Assembly (NCBI GenBank): GCA_009777715.1
Contig: WRLH01000007.1
Location: 58,388 to 122,387 of the forward strand
DNA length: 64,000 bases
Direction: 5' to 3'
DNA from: Lachnospiraceae bacterium
GTDB lineage: Bacteria; Bacillota; Clostridia; Lachnospirales; Lachnospiraceae
Shown: positions 1 through 8,500 of the stretch, piece after piece
Position numbering within the stretch: the first letter of the stretch is position 1
Layout of the letters: each line of letters starts with the position of its first letter
The notes under the pieces: generated by a model
Told to the model about the DNA's origin: nothing
The model's database searches: none
What the model saw: only the letters and a program-made list of their open reading frames with translations
Program-made: the position numbers and the translations under genes

Positions 1-222
1 TCAAACCCAATACACTTGTAACAACTTCCTTTATCTTTTCGGGAGCGTAATTAAAAGTTCCACTTGATTTCCTTGTCAACGACAGGGATATAAACAACGT
101 GTAAATGATAGTGATATACGTCCTTACCCAACTCGTCAGAAAGGGTCTGATTTCGCTCATCGGCGTGCATCACGGCGAATAAGATATAATTTTCCCCACC
201 GACTTGTTTTATAGCAAATTCA
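1..222 (-). pseudogene. MobV/Pre-type plasmid mobilisation protein, remnant
   Basis: An open frame on the minus strand (51-222, stop at 51) encodes a stretch resembling the relaxase domain of MobV/Pre plasmid recombination proteins: an HADERN segment followed by YHYHLHVVYIPVVDKEIKW. The frame runs without a start codon into the last CRISPR repeat, so its 5' part is missing. Beyond the stop, a different frame (about 1-65) reads on as a plausible helix containing PEKIKEVV, which suggests a frameshift as well. It is best read as a decayed fragment of a mobile-element gene abutting the distal end of the array. Family assignment is from memory of MobV sequences and is moderate. Confidence 0.5.
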
Positions 223-3027
223 TATTTGGTAGCATTCAAATCAACATGGCTCTAAAACTCAGGATAGCAATCATAATGGCCGCAATGGGTTTTGGTAGCA
301 TTCAAATCAACATGGCTCTAAAACCTTTTGGATGTTTCCGCGTACCGCCCCAAGGTTTTGGCAGCATTCAAATCAACATGGCTCTAAAACCGAACCGCAT
401 TGATGTTCGCGCCCGCCTTGGTTTTGGCAGCATTCAAATCAACATGGCTCTAAAACCCTGCAAGCCACTAATCGTCATCTTGCCTTGTTTTGGTAGCATT
501 CAAATCAACATGGCTCTAAAACCATTCGCGGATGTATTTTTTCGCGTCCGCCGTTTTGGTAGCATTCAAATCAACATGGCTCTAAAACGCCTATGCTGTC
601 GAGGCGCTCTTTTAGGTCGTTTTGGTAGCATTCAAATCAACATGGCTCTAAAACAAAGTCAAGTACATAAAATCAGACGGTCATGTTTTGGTAGCATTCA
701 AATCAACATGGCTCTAAAACCTATTGTTTTATCAATTGTTGCTAAGTGTAGTTTTGGTAGCATTCAAATCAACATGGCTCTAAAACCTTCCCGCCGAAGC
801 ACAAGAAGCGGTACTCGTTTTGGTAGCATTCAAATCAACATGGCTCTAAAACTCATGAGGGAGCTTGCGACAATCAAGGCCGGTTTTGGTAGCATTCAAA
901 TCAACATGGCTCTAAAACAATCGATGATGGATTCCTTATCTTCGGGGGGTTTTGGTAGCATTCAAATCAACATGGCTCTAAAACTTGGGCGGGTTTGACG
1001 GGCTCATCTACGCCGTTTTGGTAGCATTCAAATCAACATGGCTCTAAAACATGGGCAACGACCTTGAAATGGGCATCGAGGTTTTGGTAGCATTCAAATC
1101 AACATGGCTCTAAAACATCCCGCCGCCGCGCTTTCGTCGATTGAAGTTTTGGTAGCATTCAAATCAACATGGCTCTAAAACTGGGATTGCACTTTTTGGA
1201 ATTGGCCGACAGTTTTGGTAGCATTCAAATCAACATGGCTCTAAAACTATCATTTTCCTTCACTCGCTAGCCGTATCGTTTTGGTAGCATTCAAATCAAC
1301 ATGGCTCTAAAACGGTGGATCAGAGTAAATTAAGTCGTACATTGTTTTGGTAGCATTCAAATCAACATGGCTCTAAAACTGTCAAGTCTGCCCAATTCCC
1401 ACAATAGTTGTTTTGGCAGCATTCAAATCAACATGGCTCTAAAACCTCATCAAGGCTTAGCAGGAACACCTTGTCGTTTTGGCAGCATTCAAATCAACAT
1501 GGCTCTAAAACAGTAGACAATGAAACAAGCAAGATGATGGGGTTTTGGCAGCATTCAAATCAACATGGCTCTAAAACTGGGTGACGGGGTTAAAGGCGGA
1601 GCATGAAGTTTTGGCAGCATTCAAATCAACATGGCTCTAAAACCATTACCCCCACCGGCCGCGATGAACATTTGTTTTGGCAGCATTCAAATCAACATGG
1701 CTCTAAAACATTCTGACATTGCCCCTGTTGTCAATAAAGGTTTTGGTAGCATTCAAATCAACATGGCTCTAAAACAGCGAATGGACGGACATCCGTAATG
1801 ACTCCGTTTTGGCAGCATTCAAATCAACATGGCTCTAAAACCTGGGAAGCTAATCATGGACGTGTTATTAGGTTTTGGCAGCATTCAAATCAACATGGCT
1901 CTAAAACTTCTTCCAAGCTTAGCAGAAAAACCTTATCGTTTTGGCAGCATTCAAATCAACATGGCTCTAAAACATTGCGGCGGCGTGTCATCAATTTTGT
2001 GTAGTTTTGGTAGCATTCAAATCAACATGGCTCTAAAACTACCCGTTGCTGATTGACGATATGGACAAGGTTTTGGTAGCATTCAAATCAACATGGCTCT
2101 AAAACGCTGAAAGTTCCTTTAGTTTCTGTATCGCCGTTTTGGTAGCATTCAAATCAACATGGCTCTAAAACCTTCCTGACGTTTTCGTGATTCAATAAAT
2201 AGTTTTGGTAGCATTCAAATCAACATGGCTCTAAAACGCCACAAAAAGAAAAGAAAGCAGTTCGAAAGTTTTGGTAGCATTCAAATCAACATGGCTCTAA
2301 AACCGCAACTTAGATTGGCTGTTTTACGCCGATGTTTTGGTAGCATTCAAATCAACATGGCTCTAAAACTTGCTTGAATATGCCCGGGCCTGGTGATGCG
2401 TTTTGGTAGCATTCAAATCAACATGGCTCTAAAACCTTGCCGAGGTGCTTTACTGGCGGATAAAGTTTTGGTAGCATTCAAATCAACATGGCTCTAAAAC
2501 GGCATATTTGCATGGATTGCAATGTTCCTGGTTTTGGTAGCATTCAAATCAACATGGCTCTAAAACAGTTCGGTGTATTCTAGTGCCTCGCGGACAGTTT
2601 TGGTAGCATTCAAATCAACATGGCTCTAAAACCCCATTCCAATGTAATCTCGTCCGCATGGCGTTTTGGTAGCATTCAAATCAACATGGCTCTAAAACTA
2701 TTCCCATTTAATTTCCTCGCATGACATCGTTTTGGTAGCATTCAAATCAACATGGCTCTAAAACTATCATAGATTATATTGCGATTATAAATTTGTTTTG
2801 GTAGCATTCAAATCAACATGGCTCTAAAACATATGGTATACTTGTATTATCAAGAAACATGTTTTGGTAGCATTCAAATCAACATGGCTCTAAAACTTGT
2901 TGTTGTCCCTTATCATCATCTTTTACGTTTTGGTAGCATTCAAATCAACATGGCTCTAAAACCTAACTCAAAACCATCTGCAAAGTTCATAGTTTTGGTA
3001 GCATTCAAATCAACATGGCTCTAAAAC
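223..3027 (-). CRISPR. Type II-A CRISPR array, 43 repeats / 42 spacers
   Basis: The 36-bp repeat starts at 223, 289, 355 and onward to 2992. On the plus strand it begins GTTTTGG(T/C)AGC and ends GGCTCTAAAAC. Spacers are 30 bp except three of 29 bp (1117-1145, 2436-2464, 2963-2991). The transcribed orientation is minus: the reverse complement begins GTTTTAGAGCC, as in Streptococcus type II-A repeats. The repeat at 223 is degenerate at its transcribed 3' end, marking the oldest, trailer end; the leader is at the high-coordinate side. Repeats 3, 4, 19-23 and 25-27 carry C instead of T at plus-strand position 8. Leader-proximal spacers are visibly more AT-rich than distal ones. Confidence 0.99.
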
Positions 3028-3151
3028 CTCGCGTAATACTCATTGCGATATTTTTTGCTTCCACTTAGGCTGGCGAAGCCCTTTAGATTCAAATGCTACT
3101 TTATTTAATTTTCAATGTACAAAATCAGCAATTATATACATAACTAACAGT
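3028..3151 (-). promoter_or_regulatory. CRISPR leader
   Basis: AT-rich segment upstream of the newest repeat. On the minus strand the last bases before the repeat read GCGAG, resembling the 3' leader-anchoring motif (CTRCGAG class) used for polarised adaptation in type II-A systems. A candidate -10 (TATAAT on the minus strand, 3131-3136) would give a leader transcript of about 95 nt; its -35 is weak. At 3086-3099 the leader holds a 14-bp inverted, 12/14-matching copy of the central repeat sequence. No ORF is credible here. Confidence 0.7.
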
Positions 3152-3450
3152 AACTCCAGACCTGCGGTCTGTCGTTGACTAAACACCATAAAGGACATGG
3201 TGGGTGAAAACAAATGCCCCTCGACTGCTTGAGTCGTTTGCAGTCGTTTGTGGTCGCTTGCTTTTCTGCTGGTTATTCATTATACCATGATTTCTAACGA
3301 AATCATGACCCCACCGGGGGATGCGCACTAAAACTGCGCTGGTATAATGTCTTAGTGACATTATACCATAAATCCACACGCACGAGCCAATTAAATCCTT
3401 CCAAGGGAAAATGCGAAGCATTTTTATAAGTCGATACGTCAGTATCGACA
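3152..3450 (-). repeat. Hairpin-rich promoter-bearing dispersed element, copy 1
   Basis: Read on the minus strand, this segment matches 39875-40048 in order. It has a stem GTCGATAC/GTATCGAC with loop TGAC (3430-3449), an AAAATGC/GCATTTT hairpin, a promoter-like box (TTGGCT, 19 bp, TATAAT; 3385-3390 and 3360-3365), a segment ending GGGCATTTGTTTTCA, and a terminal CAGACC/GGTCTG hairpin (3157-3171). Compared with copy 2 it carries about 80 extra bp between two TATGGTATAATG motifs, containing further perfect stems: GGTATAATGTC with its complement at 3341-3367, CATGATTTC/GAAATCATG at 3286-3307, and CCCC/GGGG near 3309. A third TATGGTATAAT spans the csn2 stop. It lies between csn2 and the leader, pointing toward the array. 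Confidence 0.8.
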
Positions 3451-4125
3451 TTATACCATAATATTAGGCAAAAGTACATAGTCTTCGTCCATAATTATTT
3501 GATTTATTTTCGCTTCAAAAGGGGCATTGTCGAGCATTAACACTGATATATTAAGTAACTCAACTTGCTCTGCCAAAGCTTCTACCTCGCTGCGGCTTAA
3601 ATATGTGCTAAGATTGACAAAAACCAGCAATTTCTTTTTTGCCAAATATTTAAAGACACGCAGAATATCCAAAGCCCTTTCAAAAATAGTTGATGACTCG
3701 ACATGAATACGCATATTCATTGCCTTAAAAAAGCTGTTAATCTCAACTTTGTCACTTTCTAAATCCAGCTCAAAATGCAAAAACTCTTTATTTATCAAGT
3801 TCATTGCCATATTGATTGCATCCTCAATCTCCATTTTGATTTCTGGCTCAAGGGATATTTGCTGTTCTAAGTCTTTGTATAAAAGCTTAAGAACCGACAC
3901 CGAATTGATATCATACCCCAGCATATCAGTAAGCACCAACAGCTCATCTTTTTTTAATTGCTTATAATCATCGTCAAATAATTTCAACTCTTTCGTTTCT
4001 TCAGTATATTGATATAAATTTTGAATCAGCTTTGCAAAAACAGTTCTGCTTTGAATAACAAAACTTGTCATGCCAAAAACCCGGATTGGTTTGTCCAGCA
4101 TTTCAAAATTCAGGCTCCATCCCAT
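3451..4125 (-). CDS. csn2: CRISPR adaptation protein Csn2
   Basis: 224-residue protein with typical Csn2 openings ([10 protein letters not shown]) and the NLSTYLS segment near the C-terminus. Csn2 forms a tetrameric ring that slides on DNA ends and works with Cas1-Cas2 and Cas9 in spacer acquisition; its presence defines subtype II-A. The start is supported by a GGAGGTGAT ribosome-binding site inside the 3' end of cas2, and the two genes overlap by 23 bp, indicating translational coupling. The stop codon lies inside a TATGGTATAATG motif belonging to the adjacent dispersed element, so the last residues may have been set by that insertion. Confidence 0.93.
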   Translation of the reverse strand: MGWSLNFEMLDKPIRVFGMTSFVIQSRTVFAKLIQNLYQYTEETKELKLFDDDYKQLKKDELLVLTDMLGYDINSVSVLKLLYKDLEQQISLEPEIKMEIEDAINMAMNLINKEFLHFELDLESDKVEINSFFKAMNMRIHVESSTIFERALDILRVFKYLAKKKLLVFVNLSTYLSRSEVEALAEQVELLNISVLMLDNAPFEAKINQIIMDEDYVLLPNIMV

Positions 4126-4459
4126 CTAACGTATCACCTCCAAGGAAAACAATTCTTGCATCCGAATTTTGCACGCTCGTGTTTTTTTCACCAATTAGGT
4201 AAACCATGCGTGCGTATTGTTTTTCAGTTACTTTCAAAATACTTACCTTACCATTTTTAGGCTGATTTTTTTCCAGCCTTAATAACATCGCTTGCGTTGC
4301 TGTATCATTTATGATTAGCTTTGTGTAAACTGAATATTGGTGCATAAGAAAACCTTCACTTATCAAAAACTTACGGAACTTTCGATACTCCCGCTTGTCT
4401 TCGATAGTTTTGGTGGGCATATCAAACATTAAAAGCAATCTCATAAAACGATAACTCAT
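4103..4459 (-). CDS. cas2: CRISPR-associated endonuclease Cas2
   Basis: 118-residue protein with the Cas2 ferredoxin-like opening ([10 protein letters not shown], including the conserved Asp) and a QYSVYTKL strand as in type II Cas2. It bridges two Cas1 dimers in the integrase complex. Its ATG overlaps the cas1 stop codon in an ATGA arrangement (4456-4459), and its 3' end overlaps csn2. The length is normal for the subtype. Confidence 0.95.
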   Translation of the reverse strand: MSYRFMRLLLMFDMPTKTIEDKREYRKFRKFLISEGFLMHQYSVYTKLIINDTATQAMLLRLEKNQPKNGKVSILKVTEKQYARMVYLIGEKNTSVQNSDARIVFLGGDTLDGMEPEF

Positions 4460-5331
4460 AGGCTTTCCAAAATAAATACTGGCATATCGGAGGCTGTATC
4501 GTGCATAAAGTCCAAGGACTGCTTGGTGTAATGCTGCACAATATTGGTCAGATACATTTTTGCGCCGCCATAGTGATAGGTTCTATTAAACATCTCGTAT
4601 AAGCGCCGTTTAATAAACGGTATCTCTTTAGTTCTATTTTCATAAACAATTATATCAGCCACAACCCGGAAAGGCTCCATCAAATCACTTGCCAAATTAA
4701 AAGGATTGAACTGATTTGCATGGTTGATCCCGATTTGGGTTAAACACCCGCATTTTACTATTTCCCGTGCAAACATGGACATTAAAAGCGTATATCCATA
4801 GTCCAATCCGGCATTGATATCATTTATTATGTCACGCGAAAAGCTGTTGCCATAAAGGGTGTTAAAAAATATTCTCGCCGAATGCCCTTCTCTGTTGCTC
4901 AAGTCATTATCCTTAATTTCTTCTGAAAATTTTGATAATGTCTCCGCCTTTTCGGTAAAGTGATGATATTTTAGGAACAGGCTTTGGTTGAATATTTTTT
5001 GCTGTAAAATTTCTTTCCATGCTTTATTTTTTTGACCGTCGCTCCATTCTATCTGTTTTTGAATTTGCAAAGATGAGTCATGCTTTCCATAATATGGTAT
5101 CAGCTGTGCGGCTGGCAACCGCTTTGGATCACAAAAAATAACCGCGACATTATTTTCCGAAAGTTTGCTGATCAGGGCTGTTGTTATGGCAATATCCGTT
5201 GTTTCCATAATCAGTAAATCGATTTCCGAAATGGGAACTGTTTCGGTGTGCGACTCTGATTTATAAATCAAGTTATTGTTTTTGTAAGACAACTTGCTGT
5301 GATTGTTTACAATTACAGCTCTAAATGCCAT
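4456..5331 (-). CDS. cas1: CRISPR integrase Cas1 (type II)
   Basis: 291-residue protein starting [19 protein letters not shown], the standard type II Cas1 N-terminus. The ATG at 5331 is preferred over an upstream in-frame TTG at 5370: it is preceded by GAGGTG at good spacing, and the longer N-terminus does not look like Cas1. The conserved segment [13 protein letters not shown] and the later [22 protein letters not shown] carry the expected Glu, His and Glu/Asp metal-site region. It integrates spacers at the leader end. The 187 bp between cas1 and cas9 hold the tracrRNA on the opposite strand, so cas operon transcription crosses it antisense. Confidence 0.95.
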   Translation of the reverse strand: MAFRAVIVNNHSKLSYKNNNLIYKSESHTETVPISEIDLLIMETTDIAITTALISKLSENNVAVIFCDPKRLPAAQLIPYYGKHDSSLQIQKQIEWSDGQKNKAWKEILQQKIFNQSLFLKYHHFTEKAETLSKFSEEIKDNDLSNREGHSARIFFNTLYGNSFSRDIINDINAGLDYGYTLLMSMFAREIVKCGCLTQIGINHANQFNPFNLASDLMEPFRVVADIIVYENRTKEIPFIKRRLYEMFNRTYHYGGAKMYLTNIVQHYTKQSLDFMHDTASDMPVFILESL

Positions 5332-5363
5332 GTTGCACCTCGCCGATCTTTTTAATTTTCCCC

Positions 5364-5392
5364 TTGACAATCCTTTGTAAAAATAGTATTAT
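5364..5392 (+). promoter_or_regulatory. tracrRNA promoter
   Basis: Perfect -35 TTGACA (5364-5369), 17-bp spacer, and TATTAT -10 (5387-5392) on the plus strand. The predicted start is near 5399, a few bases before the anti-repeat. It is one of the closest matches to a sigma-A promoter in the window. Confidence 0.8.
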
Positions 5393-5398
5393 TTAATC

Positions 5399-5491
5399 GT
5401 TGGAAGCATTCAAATCAACATGGCGAAGTTAAAATAAGCAAATGCGTACCCAATTCTTTTAAGAATAAGAGCGTTCATCGCTCTTTTTTTT
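5399..5491 (+). ncRNA. tracrRNA
   Basis: Anti-repeat at 5400-5424 matches the array repeat over 24 of 25 bases (20 continuous, AGCATTCAAATCAACATGGC), followed by GAAGTTAAAATAAG, the lower-stem and bulge region seen in Streptococcus tracrRNAs. The tracr-side bulge appears one base longer than in S. pyogenes. Downstream come a short nexus-like GCAAATGC, an ATTCTT/AAGAAT hairpin, and a terminator hairpin. It pairs with pre-crRNA, is processed by RNase III, and loads Cas9. Position between cas1 and cas9, antisense to the operon, resembles some type II-A loci. Confidence 0.93.
5468..5491 (+). terminator. tracrRNA intrinsic terminator
   Basis: AGAGCG stem, TTCAT loop, CGCTCT, then a run of T to 5491. 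It defines the tracrRNA 3' end. In the reverse direction there is no U-tract, so it should not block the cas operon. Confidence 0.85.
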
Positions 5492-5518
5492 ATGCAGCGC
5501 GTCATTATGGGGCTGCCG

Positions 5519-8500
5519 CTACTTTATTTTTCGCCTTGTTTCATATAATCCCGCCACCGATTGAGATATAATGATTACATCATTTGAAATAAGGTTTTCT
5601 TTGCTTGTTAGTTGCTGCGCAGTAGTTTCTAGCCCGGCTTTTTTCAATGCGTTTAGGCCCTGGTTCGAACCATTAGAAACCCTAAGCAGTTCGGAAATTA
5701 CCTTTAATTTCTCGTCTGTCCCATAAGCAGCAAAGTTATCTTTAATCTTATTCTTTAACAACGTTATTTTTGCGTCACTAAAAAGCTGGTTCTTGGCAAT
5801 GAAATCAGCCAACGAATCATAAACCTTTAACATCTCTTCCGCGCTGGATTTTTCATTTACCATCTTTATCGGCGGCAATTGTACTCCGCATTGAGCTTCT
5901 TTATAACTGGCAAGCAGCCTTGGAATACCATATTTGATATACTTTGTATACTTTGGCACGACATCCAAAATAATTTCGCTGATATTTTTGCTTGGATATA
6001 ATAGCTGGATAAATTCCAGCCTGTTTTTCGATTTCAAATAACCGTCTGCTGACATGGATGGCATCGACAAAGGCTCTATTATTCCCCTATTATTACGGAC
6101 AACAACTGTAAAAGCAGAGACCGGAGCTTTTGTCCCGCCATATAAAGCGGGGTTCAAATCTCTTTTTACCGGGGTAGCATTGGCATCTTTTTTATAAATA
6201 GTTTCATCGCCGAATTTTCCGATTAGTTTTTCTGTCTTTTTAACGATGTTCATATTCCGATATCCCAAAGCCGTCTGAATTTTGCCAAGAACTTCATCGC
6301 GTTCAAAGCTAACCAGCTCATTATCTATCATCATTTCCCAAGTATTCTCTGCCATTCCCGTCAATAATTGCTTATCATAATTTCTGCGCTTAAAAGCTTC
6401 CTTTCCAACAATGTCTTTTTGCCTTTTATGATATTTGCCATACACCCATAACTCACGAAGCTCAGGATTCATGCCATAAATGAAATGGGCGACGACTGCA
6501 TTAAGATAAGCGTCATGGGCATGATGATAATCATTTATGCCGCGATTTTTGTGATACTTTTCATGAAAGTGAACTTTAACAAAATTAGAATTATTGTATT
6601 TACTTTCAACAAATTCACCATCGCCATCAAGCAAAAACTCTTTGCCATCGTGTTCGAAGTGCGTTCCGTTTTCCAGTTCCTTTTGATAATCAAACTCCTT
6701 ATCTGGCACGTAAATAATGCCGTCCCTAAATTGGTGGGTCAGGGAAGATCTCGGGGTTAATATTTCGATATCCGTTCCTTCAAAATGAGCCAGTAAAATG
6801 TTGGCGACGTGCTTTGTAATCTGCCTTGTTTCAACTAGCTGGCGGTTAATAAAATCTTCTTTAACTTTGTCAGTTAATTTGCCGATGGTGAGATTCGCAA
6901 GCTTTCTTTTCGATACTTGGCCATTTTTTGCAAGCATCTCCCAATATCCTTTCATCTTCCCAACAATTTTCTCACTAGGCACATCGCCGCCCTTATTTTG
7001 ATTTTCCTCACGCTTTACAAGCACTTTATTATCGATGGAATCATCTTTTATAAGCGTTTGAGGGATAATATGGTCTACCTCGTAGCTAGAAATATCGCCT
7101 AAAGTAAGGGATTTTCCGCTATACATACACTTGGCGTTTTGCAAAAAATACAAAAAGATGCGTTCTTTATCAAAATCCTTTTCATGAGTGTCCGCAAATT
7201 CCGCTTTAAGGCCGGGGCTCATTGCTTCCAAAGATTCAGTTGTATTTTCAGTAAATTTACTGTAAAAATCTTCAATTTGTCGTTTCCTGCTTTTGGTCCT
7301 GCCGCTGCCGCCAGAGCCGCCTCTTGGAATCTCCAAAACGACTTTTGAGATATTTTCCATGCCTAAATGTGATTCCAGTTCTTTGATTATTTTCAAGCTT
7401 TGCCAGATGCCTTTTTTAAGTGCTGGCGAGCCTGCCAAATCAGCAACCATGCCATAGTTAAGCGTTTTAGTATTTCCCTCTTCAACTGATCCCTCTCTAA
7501 TTGCCGCCGCTATTTTTTCATCTTCAATCAGGCGCATAAAATTATTAAAGTTTTCTTCTTTTAAGTTTTCGAGGATTGTTTTGCCATTGGTATGGCGAAT
7601 GCCTGTTAAGAGTTTTGCCGAAAGACGCCCCCAGCCTTTTAAACGAATTGCGGCAAGGTTTTTTATCTGTGATTCACTTAAAAGGTTGTCCCACTTAGTT
7701 TTGTTTGCAGAGTTAATTGCCTTCCTAAGAATTTTCTTGTCCTCAAAAATAGTCTGCCATTTAATGATTTCTTCGAATATTAAGCGGTTATTTTCTAACA
7801 TCTCTGCGCTTATTCCAGCATTAATGAAGTCAATATATGTGCTATAGCTATTATTATAGCCCGGCGACTTCGCTAAAATATCAATGCCAAACAAGTCACG
7901 CACCGTAATATCCGCATAGCCTTCACTTCTCAAAAAAAGTATCATTTTATCCGCACTTACTTTTTTATGCTTCTTGAACAGCTTCGCGACAATTTTCGCC
8001 CGCAAATCCGGGTTAAAGTATTTTTTGCTTCCTTTTTCGCACCAACCGCAAGTTATTAATTCATTATAGATTTTGAACTCTTGATATATTAGGGAATTGT
8101 CAGGCAAGACTTTCTCTTGGGGCAAGTAAGTACAGAAATTCGTCATGCGGTCGATAAACTCTATTGCTGACGCTTCCTTATCAACAACTTGTCCGAAATT
8201 CCATGGCGTAATATTTTCGGTTTCCATGCCGGATTGTTTTTTAAGCCACGCAAAGCGGGATTTTCCGTCTGCTTTCGGGGTTAACGGCCCGACATAATAT
8301 GGGATGCGAAACTTCATCAGGGTTTGGATTTTGTACTCATAAGAATCAGATATCTTACCCTCATCATCTTCTTTTTCTATTTTTACCATCTCTCCAAGAA
8401 AAGGATAAAATTCCTTTTGGTTCTCGATTATCTTTAATAGTTCGTATTCATGCACTTGGTATGGTATCGCGCCATTGTCACTCATGCGTTGCTTTGGCAT

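Noticed and set aside
204..3024. Long plus-strand frames with repeated FGSIQINMALK in the array
   Set aside because: They are translations of CRISPR repeats; the 66-bp unit is a multiple of three, so the frame stays open by chance.
223..3027. Self-targeting spacers against this window
   Set aside because: Reading the spacers against the window by eye, none matched a region outside the array; a full genome search is needed.
3179..3451. 90-codon frame between csn2 and the leader
   Set aside because: It covers the dispersed hairpin element, has no ribosome-binding site and no sensible composition.
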